Assembly (NCBI RefSeq): GCF_009908315.1
Contig: NZ_JAAATW010000004.1
Location: 124,001-188,000, forward strand
Direction of reading: 5' to 3'
DNA length: 64,000 nt
From: Paragemmobacter ruber
GTDB taxonomy: Bacteria > Pseudomonadota > Alphaproteobacteria > Rhodobacterales > Rhodobacteraceae
Shown here piece by piece: positions 1 through 9,136 of the stretch. Below the pieces are notes generated by a model that was not told the DNA's origin, searched no databases, and was given only the letters and a program-made list of their open reading frames with translations. Every line of letters starts with the position of its first letter. Position 1 is the first letter of the stretch. The position numbers and the translations under genes were made by a program.

Positions 1-13
1 GTGCGTGCATACA

Positions 14-46
14 CCTGTCTGCACTGCTTTGCTGCACGGGTTCCTG
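14..46 (+). repeat. 33-nt imperfect repeat, copy A
   Basis: This intergenic segment matches the reverse complement of 46005-46037 at 29 of 33 positions by hand alignment, starting with a perfect 13-nt block (cctgtctgcactg). The other copy lies upstream of the GH13 gene. No coding role is seen. A shared regulatory element or decayed repeat is possible. Confidence 0.5.
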
Positions 47-87
47 CACGCCCATTTCAGGCCAAACCCCCGTGGTTAATGGGGATT

Positions 88-852
88 TCAGGCCCAGACC
101 TGCCACAAAAGCCGCGCCGCCATCGCCGTCGACGTGACCACCAGCAGCGGCTTGATCAGCCGCGCCCCCACCCGCATCGCCAGCCTGGCGCCAAGCGCCG
201 CTCCCGCCACCTGCGCCGCCGCCATCAGCAGGCCCACCCACCACCACACCGCCCCGGTCGGCACGAACACCGCCAGCGATCCCAGATTGCTGGCAAAGTT
301 CAAAAGCTTCGTATGCGCCGTGGCCTTCAGAACGCCAAACCCCGCCAGCATCACGAAGGCCAGCATGAAGAACGATCCCGTCCCCGGCCCGAAGAACCCG
401 TCATAGGCCGCGATCAGGGGCACCGCCGTCAGGGCAAAGATACCGGGCCGCATCCGCTGCACCCGGTCGGCATCGCTCAGCCCCGGCTTGAACGCAAAGA
501 ACAGCGCCACCGCCACCAGGATCACCGGCATCACCAGCCGCAGAAACTCGGCCGGCATCAGATGCGCCACGCCCGCGCCCAAGGCGCCGCCTATGCCGGA
601 AATCCCCGCCATTCCAATCTGTTGGCGCAGGTCCACATGGCCCGCACGGGCATAGCTGACCGTGGCAGTCGCCGCACCGAAGGTGCCTTGCAGCTTGTTC
701 GTCGCCAAAGCCTCGATCGGTGATGCCCCCGCCAGCAGCAGTGCAGGCACCGTGATCAGCCCGCCCCCGCCCGCGATGGAGTCGACGAACCCCGCCAGAA
801 AGGCGGCAAGGATCAGCAGCAGCGCAATTTGGGGAAGAACCTCAAGCATCAT
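88..852 (-). CDS. TSUP family (TauE/SafE-like) membrane transporter
   Basis: Predicted inner-membrane protein of 254 residues belonging to the sulfite exporter TauE/SafE (TSUP) family, which moves sulfite, organosulfonates or other small anions. The N-terminal half has the family-typical helix with GFVDSIAGGGGLITVP, followed by a Thr/Asn-Lys stretch (ALATNKLQGTFGA). A second half repeats the pattern (TKLLNFASNLGS), as expected of an internally duplicated 8-TM protein. Two adjacent ATGs (852 and 849) are possible starts after a GAAGG-type ribosome site; a longer upstream frame looks like leader noise. The substrate cannot be told from sequence. It is divergent from the ClpP-like gene. Confidence 0.85.
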   Translation of the reverse strand: MMLEVLPQIALLLILAAFLAGFVDSIAGGGGLITVPALLLAGASPIEALATNKLQGTFGAATATVSYARAGHVDLRQQIGMAGISGIGGALGAGVAHLMPAEFLRLVMPVILVAVALFFAFKPGLSDADRVQRMRPGIFALTAVPLIAAYDGFFGPGTGSFFMLAFVMLAGFGVLKATAHTKLLNFASNLGSLAVFVPTGAVWWWVGLLMAAAQVAGAALGARLAMRVGARLIKPLLVVTSTAMAARLLWQVWA

Positions 853-959
853 GCCGCCTTCATTTCCGCCCCCGGCGCCAAAGTAAACCCCGCTTGCAGC
901 CTCCCGCCCCTGCGCTAGTCTGGCGCGAAGGCCCGCTGCGACGGGCGGATCAGAAGGGG

Positions 960-1646
960 ATGCCCATGCCACGCCTGCCGCTTGCCCTGTTCCTTTCGCT
1001 CGTGTCGGGAACCGCCCTTGCCGACACCCGCTTCACGCTGGACGGCAGCCTGCTGGTCTACAACACCGCCTATCCCGTCGATGCCACCCTGATCGACCCC
1101 GACAGCGGCATTTCCCCGGCCGATACCGTGGGCGACATCGCATACGAGGATATTGATGCCCTGCGCTCCATCCTTGCCCGCAACGATGGCAGGGTGCAGA
1201 CGATGCGCCTCACCTCGGATGGCGGCTATATCGAAGCCGCCTATGAAATGGCTGCAATCATAAAGGATTACGGGCTGAACACCGAAGTGCAGGGCGAATG
1301 TGCCAGCGCCTGCGCCATCCTCTTTTCCGCCGGCGAAAGCCGCGTGATGAACCGCGGCGGCCGCATCGGCCTGCACCCGTCCAGCTGGGGCGTCGAGGCG
1401 ATCCGCAACTATTACGAAGGCACCCGCGCCGACAGCGGCTGGAAGGACGAATTCGCCTTCGCCGAATGGGTCTATGAAGAGGGCCAGCGCGACGCGAACA
1501 AGCTGATCACCCATTTCCTGTCGCATGGCGTCAGCGCGGATTTCGCCGTCAAGGTCGTCTCGATCGGCATGAACGGCATGTGGTATCCCACACGGGCCGA
1601 GATGGAGGCTGCGAACCTCATCACCGCGCCCGCGGCGGCAGACTGA
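960..1646 (+). CDS. Periplasmic ClpP-like (COG3904-type) protein
   Basis: Secreted protein of 228 residues. A short signal peptide (LPLALFLSLVSGTALA) is followed by a mature domain resembling COG3904-type periplasmic proteins with a ClpP/crotonase-like fold. The strand MRLTSDGGYIEAAYEMAAII and the CASACAILFSAG segment match the usual arrangement, in which the Ser of the CASAC motif occupies the nucleophile position. GRIGLHPSSWG would hold the His. Enzymatic activity has not generally been shown for this family, so protease function is inference. The start at 960 was chosen because it puts the signal peptide at the N terminus. It stands alone and converges on the GNAT gene. Confidence 0.7.
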   Translation: MPMPRLPLALFLSLVSGTALADTRFTLDGSLLVYNTAYPVDATLIDPDSGISPADTVGDIAYEDIDALRSILARNDGRVQTMRLTSDGGYIEAAYEMAAIIKDYGLNTEVQGECASACAILFSAGESRVMNRGGRIGLHPSSWGVEAIRNYYEGTRADSGWKDEFAFAEWVYEEGQRDANKLITHFLSHGVSADFAVKVVSIGMNGMWYPTRAEMEAANLITAPAAAD

Positions 1647-1719
1647 ACGCGCCCTTCACCTTCGGGAAAGGATCGGCGCCCATCCTGCACCACGGTCCCG
1701 GAGGATGGTTCGCATGTGC

Positions 1720-2196
1720 CTACAGATCCAACCGCCGATGCACCCGCCCCACACGGCGCCCGTCCTGCAGGGCGTAATCCGGCTCGTGGCGATAGTCGCG
1801 AAAGCCCTGCCGCGCGTAAAAGGCCAGCCCCGGCACGTTGTCGGCCCGGATCGTCGCATTGATGACCTGCACCCCTGCGCTGTTCGCCGCCGCCCGCGTC
1901 GCGGCGAAGAGCGCAGCACCCGTTCCCCGCGCCTGCACGTCCGGATCCACGAAGGTGCCGATGTCGCCCCAGCCCTGCGGCAGGTCGCCCGACCGTCCCA
2001 AGGCCTGAAAACCGATCAGCCGCCCCTCTGCCTCGGCAATCACACAGCAGATCGCGTCCGGCCCGTCGATATAGCCCCGCACCGCATCCACGCTCCGCTC
2101 CGCCTGATAGGCCGTGGTGCCGCCGATCCGGATGATCCGGTTCTGCAGATCGGCCATCGCGGGCGCATCCTCGGGTCTGGCGGGGCGGATGATCAC
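1720..2196 (-). CDS. GNAT family N-acetyltransferase
   Basis: Small cytoplasmic acetyltransferase of 158 residues. Family motif A, which binds acetyl-CoA, is visible as VQARGTGAALFAA (Q/R-x-x-G-x-G/A), followed by the Asn-rich motif B region (INATIRADNVPGLAFYARQGF), typical of GNATs acting on small molecules or protein N termini. The start is GTG and overlaps the stop of serB as GTGA, so the two are very likely translationally coupled. The acceptor substrate is unknown. Similar GNATs sit beside metabolic genes without a known link to serine synthesis. Confidence 0.85.
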   Translation of the reverse strand: MIIRPARPEDAPAMADLQNRIIRIGGTTAYQAERSVDAVRGYIDGPDAICCVIAEAEGRLIGFQALGRSGDLPQGWGDIGTFVDPDVQARGTGAALFAATRAAANSAGVQVINATIRADNVPGLAFYARQGFRDYRHEPDYALQDGRRVGRVHRRLDL

Positions 2197-3068
2197 GGAT
2201 GGAACTCCTCACGCCGATAGCCTTGGATGAACAGAAGCGCCGTCAGATCCCCGTGGTTGATCCGCAGATCACATTGCGCCGCGACCACCGGCTTTGCATG
2301 CAGCGCGACGCCCGCCCCCGCCCGGCCCAACATGCCCAGATCGTTCGCCCCATCCCCCACCGCCATCACAGCGGTCTCGGGGATGCTTAACCGTTTGGCA
2401 ATATCTTCCAGCGCGTCCACCTTGGCCTGCCGCCCGAGGATTGGCTCACCGACCGTGCCATCCAGAAAATCGCCCTGCACATTCAATGTGTTGGCACGAT
2501 TCTCATCAAATCCCAGCACCGCCGCGATCCGCGTGGTAAAGGCCGTGAACCCGCCCGATACCAGCGCCGCATAGGCCCCGTTCGCCCGCATCGTCGCCAC
2601 CAGTTCCCGCCCCCCCGGCATCAGCGTGATCCGGTCCCGGATCACCCGGTCGATCACCGCGACGGGAAGCCCTTTCAACAGCCCCACCCGTTCGCGCAGC
2701 GCCGCTTCGAAATCCAGCTCCCCATTCATCGCCCGGCGCGTGATGTCGGCCACCCGCGCGCCCACCCCGGCCTCGTCGGCCAGCTCGTCGATACATTCCT
2801 GCTCGATCATGGTCGAATCCATGTCGGCCAGCAGCACCCGCTTGCGCCGCCCCTCGGCCGCCTGCACCACCAGATCGACCCGCATCCCCTGCAACCCCTC
2901 CCACACCTCCCAGCGGTTCAAGGGCATGACATCCAAAGGAAATTCCGCCGCCACCCCGGGTTCCAGCCAGATCGCATCGCCCCCGCCCCACGCGTTCCGC
3001 ACCGCCTCTACCGTGGCGCGCTCAAGGATCGGGGTTTGCGGGTTGGTCAGCAGGGTCGCGATGAACAT
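2193..3068 (-). CDS. serB: Phosphoserine phosphatase
   Basis: HAD-superfamily enzyme of 291 residues that hydrolyses O-phosphoserine to L-serine, the last step of the phosphorylated serine pathway. HAD motif I with the nucleophile Asp is [13 protein letters not shown] (DxDxT), and the cap region [11 protein letters not shown] follows. Motif II is ALVSGGFT and motif IV is [13 protein letters not shown]. An N-terminal region of about 75 residues precedes the catalytic domain, as in other proteobacterial SerB proteins. The chosen ATG at 3068 begins [11 protein letters not shown]. It is divergent from serC-serA across 150 bp, so all three serine genes sit together. GNAT follows with a 4-bp overlap. 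Confidence 0.95.
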   Translation of the reverse strand: MFIATLLTNPQTPILERATVEAVRNAWGGGDAIWLEPGVAAEFPLDVMPLNRWEVWEGLQGMRVDLVVQAAEGRRKRVLLADMDSTMIEQECIDELADEAGVGARVADITRRAMNGELDFEAALRERVGLLKGLPVAVIDRVIRDRITLMPGGRELVATMRANGAYAALVSGGFTAFTTRIAAVLGFDENRANTLNVQGDFLDGTVGEPILGRQAKVDALEDIAKRLSIPETAVMAVGDGANDLGMLGRAGAGVALHAKPVVAAQCDLRINHGDLTALLFIQGYRREEFHP

Positions 3069-3156
3069 GAGGTTTCCGATAGTGAACAGATGCGTCGCTT
3101 TCGCGCGGTGTTTCGCCGCTTTAGGGCAATTTTCCCGCTTGTGCCACCCCGTCCAC

Positions 3157-3203
3157 CCCGCTATTGCCGACAGCGGGACACCCTTCCCCAACGAAGGGCT
3201 TTT
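3157..3203 (+). ncRNA. serC leader RNA (alphaproteobacterial serC motif)
   Basis: Two consecutive hairpins lie just upstream of serC. The first has a 6-bp stem, cccgct (3157-3162) with agcggg (3172-3177) and a 9-nt loop. The second has a 6-bp stem, cccttc (3181-3186) with gaaggg (3193-3198), followed by cttttag and the serC start 16 nt after the stem. Position, two-hairpin layout and host group fit the published serC motif of alphaproteobacteria, whose ligand is unknown. The second hairpin plus T-run could also act as an attenuator. Assignment is from memory of the motif, not a covariance-model hit. Confidence 0.6.
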
Positions 3204-3218
3204 AGCTGGAAGGCTACC

Positions 3219-4376
3219 ATGACAGACCTGACCCCGCCGGCCAAGCGCCCGGCCAATCCGCGCTTCTCCTCTGGCCCCTGCGCCAAGATCCCCGGCTTCA
3301 CACTCGATCACCTCGCCGATGCGCCCCTGGGCCGCTCGCACCGCGCCGCGGTGGGCAAGGCGAAACTGGCCGAGGCCATCGAACTGACCCGTGAAATCCT
3401 CGGCGTGCCCGCCGATTACCGCATCGGCATCGTCCCCGGCTCCGACACCGGCGCCGTCGAGATGGCGATGTGGACGATGCTCGGCGCGCGCCCGGTCGAG
3501 ATGCTGGCCTGGGAATCCTTCGGCGAAGGCTGGGTTACCGACGCGGTGAAACAGCTCAAGCTCGACGCCGCCGTGAAAAATGCCCCCTACGGCCAGATCG
3601 TCGACCTTGCGACCGTGAACTTCGACGCTGATGTTGTCTTCACCTGGAACGGCACCACCTCGGGCGTCCGCCTGCCCAATGCCGACGCAATTCCCGCGAA
3701 CCGCCAAGGGCTTACCATCTGCGACGCTACCTCCGCTGCCTTCGCGATGGACCTGCCCTGGGACAAGCTCGACGTCACCACCTTCTCCTGGCAAAAGGTG
3801 CTGGGCGGCGAAGGCGCGCATGGGATGCTGATCCTGTCGCCCCGCGCGGTGGAACGTCTGGAAACCTACACCCCCGCCTGGCCCCTGCCGAAAATCTTCC
3901 GCCTGACGTCGAAGGGCAAGCTGATCGACGGCATCTTCGTGGGCGAGACGATCAACACACCGTCCATGCTGGCGGTGGAAGATTACCTCGTCGCGCTGAA
4001 ATGGGCGAAATCCGTGGGCGGGCTGAAGGGCCTCATTGCCCGGGCCGAGGCAAACGCCCGCACCGTCTGGGATTTCTGCGCCGCCAATCCGTGGATCGCG
4101 AACCTCGCGGAAGACCCCGCCACGGCCTCCACCACCAGCGTCTGCCTCAAGTTCACCGATCCCCGCATCACCGACGGCGCGGCCTTTGCCAAGGCCGTGG
4201 CCAAGCGGCTGGAAAAGGCGGGCGTGGCCTATGATGTGGGCGCCTATCGCGACGCCCCTCCCGGCCTGCGGATCTGGTGCGGATCGACGGTCGAGACCGC
4301 CGATGTCGCCGCCCTGATGCCGTGGATCGCCCACGCCTATCAAGCCGAGATCGCCGCACTGGCGCAGGCCGCCTGA
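3219..4376 (+). CDS. serC: Phosphoserine transaminase
   Basis: PLP-dependent class-V aminotransferase of 385 residues converting 3-phosphohydroxypyruvate and glutamate to O-phosphoserine and 2-oxoglutarate. The N-terminal [11 protein letters not shown] contains the substrate-loop signature. The PLP lysine is in [14 protein letters not shown], and an Asp that contacts the pyridine ring is in [13 protein letters not shown]. The form resembles the alphaproteobacterial type, longer at the C terminus than E. coli SerC. The start at 3219 follows AAGG and the two-hairpin leader. serA follows after 64 bp that contain a perfect 11-bp inverted repeat. Confidence 0.95.
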   Translation: MTDLTPPAKRPANPRFSSGPCAKIPGFTLDHLADAPLGRSHRAAVGKAKLAEAIELTREILGVPADYRIGIVPGSDTGAVEMAMWTMLGARPVEMLAWESFGEGWVTDAVKQLKLDAAVKNAPYGQIVDLATVNFDADVVFTWNGTTSGVRLPNADAIPANRQGLTICDATSAAFAMDLPWDKLDVTTFSWQKVLGGEGAHGMLILSPRAVERLETYTPAWPLPKIFRLTSKGKLIDGIFVGETINTPSMLAVEDYLVALKWAKSVGGLKGLIARAEANARTVWDFCAANPWIANLAEDPATASTTSVCLKFTDPRITDGAAFAKAVAKRLEKAGVAYDVGAYRDAPPGLRIWCGSTVETADVAALMPWIAHAYQAEIAALAQAA

Positions 4377-4379
4377 TCC

Positions 4380-4407
4380 GTAGGATGGGCAGTAGAGCCC
4401 ATCCTAC
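4380..4407 (+). repeat. Perfect 11-bp inverted repeat between serC and serA
   Basis: The arms gtaggatgggc (4380-4390) and gcccatcctac (4397-4407) are perfectly complementary, separated by a 6-nt loop agtaga. It lies within the serC-serA transcript, begins 4 nt after the serC stop and has no T-run, so a processing or RNA-stabilising hairpin, or a REP-like interspersed repeat, is more likely than a terminator. No second copy was noticed in this window. Confidence 0.75.
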
Positions 4408-4440
4408 CCACCCCCCCAATTCCCAAGACAGGAGCGCCAG

Positions 4441-6036
4441 ATGGCCCCCCGTGTACTCGTCTCCGACGAACTCTCCGAAACCGCCGTCCAGATCTTCCGC
4501 GACCGTGGCGTGGACGTGGACTACATGCCGAAACTCGGCAAGGACAAGGAAAAGCTGGCCGAACTGATCGGCCAATATGATGGCCTCGCCATCCGCTCGG
4601 CCACCAAGGTCACCGAAAAGCTGCTCGAAGCCGCGACCAACCTCAAGGTCGTCGGCCGCGCCGGCATCGGCGTGGACAACGTGGATATCCCGGCGGCGTC
4701 GAAAAAGGGCGTCATCGTGATGAACACGCCCTTCGGCAACTCCATCACCACCGCCGAACATGCCATCGCCATGATGTTCGCCATCGCGCGGCAAATCCCC
4801 GAGGCCAACGCCTCCACCCATGCGGGCAAATGGGAAAAGTCTAAATTCATGGGGGTGGAGCTGTTCAACAAGACCCTCGGCGTGATCGGCGCGGGCAATA
4901 TCGGTGGCATCGTCTGCGACCGTGCCGTGGGGCTGAAGATGAAGGTCGTGGCCTATGATCCCTTCCTGTCGGAAGAACGGGCCAAGCAACTCGGCGTCAC
5001 CAAGGTGGAGCTGGACGAACTGCTGTCCCGCGCCGATTTCATCACCCTGCACGTCCCGCTGACGGACAAGACCCGCAACATCCTGTCGCGCGAGAACCTT
5101 GCGAAAACCAAGAAGGGCGTCCGCATCATCAACTGCGCCCGTGGCGGCCTGATCGACGAGGTGGCGCTGAAGGATGCACTCGACGCAGGCCATGTCGCCG
5201 CCGCCGCGCTTGACGTGTTCGAGGTAGAACCCGCAACTGAGAACGTCCTCTTCAACCACCCCAATGTCGTCTGCACCCCGCATCTGGGTGCCGCCACGAC
5301 CGAGGCGCAGGAAAACGTGGCCCTCCAGGTGGCCGAACAGATGTCGGACTACCTGCTGACGGGCGCCGTGCAGAACGCGCTGAACATGCCCAACGTCACG
5401 GCAGAAGAGGCCGCCGTCATGGGCCCGTGGGTGAAACTCGCCCTGCATCTGGGCGCCTTCATCGGCCAGATGACAGATGAACCGATCAAGGCCATCAACA
5501 TCCTCTATGATGGCGGCGTGGCCGAGATGAACCTCGCCGCGCTGAACCAGTCGGTCATCGCGGGCGTGCTGAAAACCCAGAACCCGGATGTGAACCTCGT
5601 CTCCGCCCCCATCGTGGCCAAGGAACGCGGCATCCAGATCTCCACCACCCGGCAGGAAAAGACCGGCGTCTTCGATGCCTATATCAAGGTGACGATGGTC
5701 ACGGACAAACGCGAACGCTCCGTCGCCGGCACCTGCTTCTCGGATGGAAAACCCCGCTTCATTCAGATCAAGGGCATCAACATCGACGCCGAAATCGGCC
5801 GCCACATGCTCTACACCACGAACGAGGATGTTCCGGGCATCATCGGCCTTCTCGGCATGACCATGGGCAAGAACAACGTCAACATCGCGAACTTCACCCT
5901 CGGCCGTTCCGGCGTGGGGCAGGATGCGATCGCCATCCTCTACCTCGATCAACCGATCGACCCGAAGGTGGTGCACACGCTCGAATCCACCGGCATGTTC
6001 CAGCAGGTCAAGCCGCTGGAATTCGACGTGGCCTGA
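4441..6036 (+). CDS. serA: D-3-phosphoglycerate dehydrogenase
   Basis: NAD-dependent enzyme of 531 residues that oxidises 3-phosphoglycerate to 3-phosphohydroxypyruvate, the committed step of serine synthesis. The Rossmann motif is LGVIGAGNIGGIV. The catalytic Arg/Glu/His triad lies in NCARGGLIDE, FEVEP and TPHLGAATTEAQ. The length and the C-terminal part (ASB-type intervening domain from about residue 320, then an ACT domain from about 455 with TTNEDVPGIIGLLG) mark the long type-1 form, in which ACT domains commonly bind serine for feedback control. It shares a likely operon with serC. A repeat element and a GC hairpin follow the stop codon. Confidence 0.96.
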   Translation: MAPRVLVSDELSETAVQIFRDRGVDVDYMPKLGKDKEKLAELIGQYDGLAIRSATKVTEKLLEAATNLKVVGRAGIGVDNVDIPAASKKGVIVMNTPFGNSITTAEHAIAMMFAIARQIPEANASTHAGKWEKSKFMGVELFNKTLGVIGAGNIGGIVCDRAVGLKMKVVAYDPFLSEERAKQLGVTKVELDELLSRADFITLHVPLTDKTRNILSRENLAKTKKGVRIINCARGGLIDEVALKDALDAGHVAAAALDVFEVEPATENVLFNHPNVVCTPHLGAATTEAQENVALQVAEQMSDYLLTGAVQNALNMPNVTAEEAAVMGPWVKLALHLGAFIGQMTDEPIKAINILYDGGVAEMNLAALNQSVIAGVLKTQNPDVNLVSAPIVAKERGIQISTTRQEKTGVFDAYIKVTMVTDKRERSVAGTCFSDGKPRFIQIKGINIDAEIGRHMLYTTNEDVPGIIGLLGMTMGKNNVNIANFTLGRSGVGQDAIAILYLDQPIDPKVVHTLESTGMFQQVKPLEFDVA

Positions 6037-6090
6037 GACTCGGCCTGAGCTTTGGCCTGAACGGATGGGGAAGGGCGTGATGACTTGCCC

Positions 6091-6113
6091 CTTCCCCGTT
6101 GCTCAAATATCCC
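6091..6113 (-). repeat. Interspersed repeat copy 1 (tatttgagcaacggggaag form)
   Basis: Read on the minus strand this contains tatttgagcaacggggaag, closely similar to tattttggcaacggggaat at 63909-63927 and to the GTATTTGGGCCAAG form at 46143, 52988 and 60361. It lies about 55 nt after the serA stop, next to a GC-rich hairpin, in the place expected for a 3-prime element of serA. Confidence 0.65.
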
Positions 6114-6121
6114 ACGGGGGT

Positions 6122-6142
6122 CCGGGGGTGTGAAACCCCCGG
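6122..6142 (+). terminator. GC-rich hairpin after serA
   Basis: The arms ccgggggt (6122-6129) and acccccgg (6135-6142) pair perfectly over 8 bp with a 5-nt loop. It directly follows repeat copy 1 and precedes the phosphatase gene. It lacks a clear T-run, so termination is plausible but unproven; it may belong to the repeat element itself. Confidence 0.45.
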
Positions 6143-6173
6143 GGCTTCCCCTCCGCACCAATGGACAGGCACG

Positions 6174-6908
6174 ATGCGCAGCTACGCCATAGGCGACATT
6201 CACGGCCATCTCGACCTGCTTCTGCATGCCCATGACCTGATCGCCGAAGACCGCCGCCAGACCGGCGACCACGATGCCCCGGTGATCCATCTGGGCGATT
6301 ACGTGGATCGCGGCCCCGATTGCCGGGGTGTGGTGGAATACCTGCGCAAGGGGGCCGAGGCGGGCGAGAACTGGGTCACGCTCAAGGGCAACCATGACCG
6401 GATGTTCGCCCGCTTCCTGAACGATCCGTCAGAGCCGGAAGAAGGCCTGCGCTCCGATCTGTCATGGCTGCATCCCCGTCTCGGCGGGGCGGCGACGCTG
6501 GCCTCCTATGGCGTGAAGAACGCCGCCGACCGCCCCATCGCCCCCGTCCATGCCGAGGCGCTGGCGGCCGTGCCCCAGTCGCATCGCGATTTCCTGCAAT
6601 CGCGGCCCACATGGCTGCACCGTGGGGAATGTGTCTTTGTCCATGCGGGCATCCGCCCCGGAATCCCCATGCTGCAACAGCGTGAAACGGATCTGGTCTG
6701 GATCCGCGCGGGGTTCCTCGACGATCCGCGCGACCATGGCTTTCTCGTCGTGCATGGCCACACCGCGCTGGATCAGGCAACGCATTACGGCAACCGGGTG
6801 AACATCGACAGTTCCGCCGCTTATGGCGGGCCGCTGACGGCTGTGGTGATCGAATGCCGCGATGTCGCCGTGCTTACCGATCAGGGCCGCCGCCCGCTTC
6901 AACCCTGA
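6174..6908 (+). CDS. Calcineurin-like metallophosphoesterase (Ser/Thr phosphatase type)
   Basis: Dinuclear-metal phosphoesterase of 244 residues. The three core signatures are in order and intact: GDIHGHLDLL near the N terminus, GDYVDRGPDC, and GNHDRMF. Later His ligands appear in CVFVHAGIRPG and VVHGHTAL. The layout matches bacterial PrpA/ApaH-like phosphatases that act on phosphoproteins or diadenosine polyphosphates; the true substrate cannot be read from sequence. The ATG at 6174 places GDIHG seven residues in, as usual. A convergent small membrane-protein gene overlaps its last 10 bp. Confidence 0.9.
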   Translation: MRSYAIGDIHGHLDLLLHAHDLIAEDRRQTGDHDAPVIHLGDYVDRGPDCRGVVEYLRKGAEAGENWVTLKGNHDRMFARFLNDPSEPEEGLRSDLSWLHPRLGGAATLASYGVKNAADRPIAPVHAEALAAVPQSHRDFLQSRPTWLHRGECVFVHAGIRPGIPMLQQRETDLVWIRAGFLDDPRDHGFLVVHGHTALDQATHYGNRVNIDSSAAYGGPLTAVVIECRDVAVLTDQGRRPLQP

Positions 6909-7105
6909 CCTTTGCGCAAAAGCGCCCGCGCCGACAGCACGAAAGTCCCGCCAAAGAAGGCCCCGGCGATCCCCACCACTTCCACCAGCCCCGCACCGCG
7001 CGGCACGCCCTGCACGGCGAACAGAACGCCGATGCAGGCCAGGCCGAAGATCGAAAAGATCAGCCGGAACAGATGTTCACCGCGGGTGGGGCCATATTTG
7101 CTCAT
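6899..7105 (-). CDS. Small two-helix membrane protein of unknown function
   Basis: A 68-residue protein with two predicted transmembrane helices (LFRLIFSIFGLACIGVLFAV and, after a Pro/Gly turn, VEVVGIAGAFFGGTFVL) and a short basic C terminus (RALLRKGQG). I do not recognise a named family. Reading-frame codon use fits the neighbours and the hydrophobic pattern is clean, so it is probably real. It overlaps the 3-prime end of the phosphatase gene tail to tail by 10 bp and is divergent from the UPF0314 gene. Confidence 0.65.
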   Translation of the reverse strand: MSKYGPTRGEHLFRLIFSIFGLACIGVLFAVQGVPRGAGLVEVVGIAGAFFGGTFVLSARALLRKGQG

Positions 7106-7211
7106 GCCCCAGACCTAGCGCCCGAAACGCGCAAGGATAGGGGTGACATCCGCCGTGTTTTCCGTTTCCCTGTCGTCCTCCTTTCCCTGCCCCAACCCCG
7201 TTCAGGACCCG

Positions 7212-7778
7212 ATGATGACGCACCGTGACCGACTTCCCTACCTCGTCACCCTGGCGATCATCGTGCTTGCGGCCCTGTGGCTTTTGCATGTGGGGCGCGT
7301 GCCGATCTGCGAATGTGGCTATGTGAAGCTTTGGCACGGCCAGACCATGAGCTCTGAGAACTCGCAGCACCTGACCGACTGGTACACGCCCTCCCACATC
7401 ATCCACGGCTTTCTGTTCTACGGGCTCCTCTGGCTGGTGGCGCGGCGCCTGTCCTTTGGCTGGCGGCTGGTCATCGCCACGGTGATCGAAGCCGCGTGGG
7501 AGATCGTGGAAAACTCCGAAGCCGTGATCGAACGCTACCGTTCTGTCACCATCTCGCTCGACTACTACGGTGATAGCGTCATCAACGCGGTGGCCGACAT
7601 CTTCGCCATGATCGCAGGCTTCTTTCTCGCCCGCGTCTTGCCGATCTGGGCGACGGTCGCCCTGATCATCGGGTTCGAGGTGCTGACGATGTGGATCATC
7701 CGCGACGGGCTGGCGCTGAACATCCTGATGCTGGTGGCCCCGCTCGATGCGGTGAAGGCGTGGCAGGCGGGCGGCTGA
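7212..7778 (+). CDS. UPF0314/DUF2585 family membrane protein
   Basis: Membrane protein of 188 residues of the UPF0314 (DUF2585) family, common in alphaproteobacteria and of unknown function. Diagnostic stretches are [31 protein letters not shown] and [18 protein letters not shown], followed by the [11 protein letters not shown] segment and two C-terminal helices. Four or five transmembrane helices are expected. Two start codons are possible (7212 and 7215); longer upstream frames lack family similarity. It stands alone and converges on the MFS gene. Confidence 0.85.
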   Translation: MMTHRDRLPYLVTLAIIVLAALWLLHVGRVPICECGYVKLWHGQTMSSENSQHLTDWYTPSHIIHGFLFYGLLWLVARRLSFGWRLVIATVIEAAWEIVENSEAVIERYRSVTISLDYYGDSVINAVADIFAMIAGFFLARVLPIWATVALIIGFEVLTMWIIRDGLALNILMLVAPLDAVKAWQAGG

Positions 7779-7808
7779 CGGGCAATCACGGGGCGGCGGG
7801 GGCAGGGA

Positions 7809-8933
7809 TCAGCCGCGCACCACCTCGGCACTGATCCGGCGCAACAGTAGCAACGACACCACCGCCGCCGCCACCGTCACCCCGGCGATCACCTGAAAGA
7901 ACCCGCGCTCACCCAGCCCCGCCACAAGCTGGCCCAGCAGGACCGGTGACGCGATCCCGCCCACCAGACCGGCGGCGATAATCGTGGGCGTGACGCGCGG
8001 ATCATCCCCCATGATACGGGACGCGGTGACGAAAAAGCCCGGAAAGAAAAGCCCCGCGAAGGCCCCCATCGCGATGAAGAACGGCACAGCAGGCAGAAGG
8101 ATCGCCCCGGTTGCGCACAGGGCCGCGCCCGTCATCGCCCCGGCATAAATGCCGAAGGGCGGCAACAGATGGGCGGTAAAGACCAACACCGTCCGCGCGA
8201 TCAGGAAGGCCACGAAGAACCCCGACAAGGCCCGCGCCGCCGTCGCCTCATCCGCGCCCGCCGCGATCAGCGCGGTCGGCCCCAGCCCGATCAGGCAGGC
8301 CTCCACCCCGATGCAGACCACGCCAAAGCACAACAGGCCTGCCCGGAACCGATAGGGTTTGCTCGCCCCCACGGCGCCTGCCTCCTCGGCCCGGCCCGTC
8401 GTCCCCGCTGCCAGCCAGATTAGCGCGCACAGGCCCGCCACGATGGCAAAGCACAGATGCGGGTCCGATCCCAGCGCCACAAAGATCAGGGGCGCGGCAA
8501 TGGCGCCCACCGCGAACATGGCGTTCAGAAGGCTGACCATCGACGGCCCTTTCACACCAAAGGCGCGCAGGACCCGCGGATTGAACACCACGGTCGATAC
8601 CCCATAGCCGGTGCCAAAGATGACCGATCCCACCAGCGTGGGCATCCATCCCAGCCCCGCCGCGATCAGCGCCGCGCCCACCGCCATCGCCCCCAGCGCA
8701 TGGCGCGGCGTGATGCTGCGGCCCCGGAAGAACATCACCGCCACGCCCAGCGCCGATCCGATCCACAACGCCGACACCAGCCATCCAGCCTGTCCCAGCG
8801 TCAGCCCGAACTCGCGCGCGAAGGCCGGCAGGGCAGGACCATAGAGCGATTGCCCCGCCCCCATCAGCGTGAAGGTCGTGACCCCGGCAAACAGCAGCGC
8901 GGCATGGGTGCGAATGAGGGCGTTCAAGGGCAT
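7809..8933 (-). CDS. MFS transporter
   Basis: Major facilitator protein of 374 residues with about 12 hydrophobic helices (for example [20 protein letters not shown] at the N terminus and [20 protein letters not shown] at the C terminus). It is on the short side for the family. No substrate-specific signature is visible. The start at 8933 ([10 protein letters not shown]) was chosen because upstream residues of the open frame are proline/arginine-rich and not membrane-like. It is divergent from the thiolase gene; no functional link is evident. Confidence 0.8.
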   Translation of the reverse strand: MPLNALIRTHAALLFAGVTTFTLMGAGQSLYGPALPAFAREFGLTLGQAGWLVSALWIGSALGVAVMFFRGRSITPRHALGAMAVGAALIAAGLGWMPTLVGSVIFGTGYGVSTVVFNPRVLRAFGVKGPSMVSLLNAMFAVGAIAAPLIFVALGSDPHLCFAIVAGLCALIWLAAGTTGRAEEAGAVGASKPYRFRAGLLCFGVVCIGVEACLIGLGPTALIAAGADEATAARALSGFFVAFLIARTVLVFTAHLLPPFGIYAGAMTGAALCATGAILLPAVPFFIAMGAFAGLFFPGFFVTASRIMGDDPRVTPTIIAAGLVGGIASPVLLGQLVAGLGERGFFQVIAGVTVAAAVVSLLLLRRISAEVVRG

Positions 8934-9136
8934 CTCTCGGAAAATATGTCGCCCCGGGGTTTCCCTTGCCTGCGCGGCACTGTCAACGGGCCGCCACCAC
9001 CCTGGCGCGAGAAGCCGCGCCGTTTTCAGGCCCGGTGGCCCATGCCGGCGCCCCATCTCGACGTCAGCCCCGACGTTACGTCACCGCTGCACAAATGGCG
9101 ATCCGCATGCCACTCTGCCCGAAAGAGGAGTGCCCC

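Noticed and set aside
4168-5976. Long minus-strand open frame opposite serA
   Set aside because: Antisense shadow of a full-length, motif-complete serA; product is His/Asp/Gly-rich with no family resemblance.
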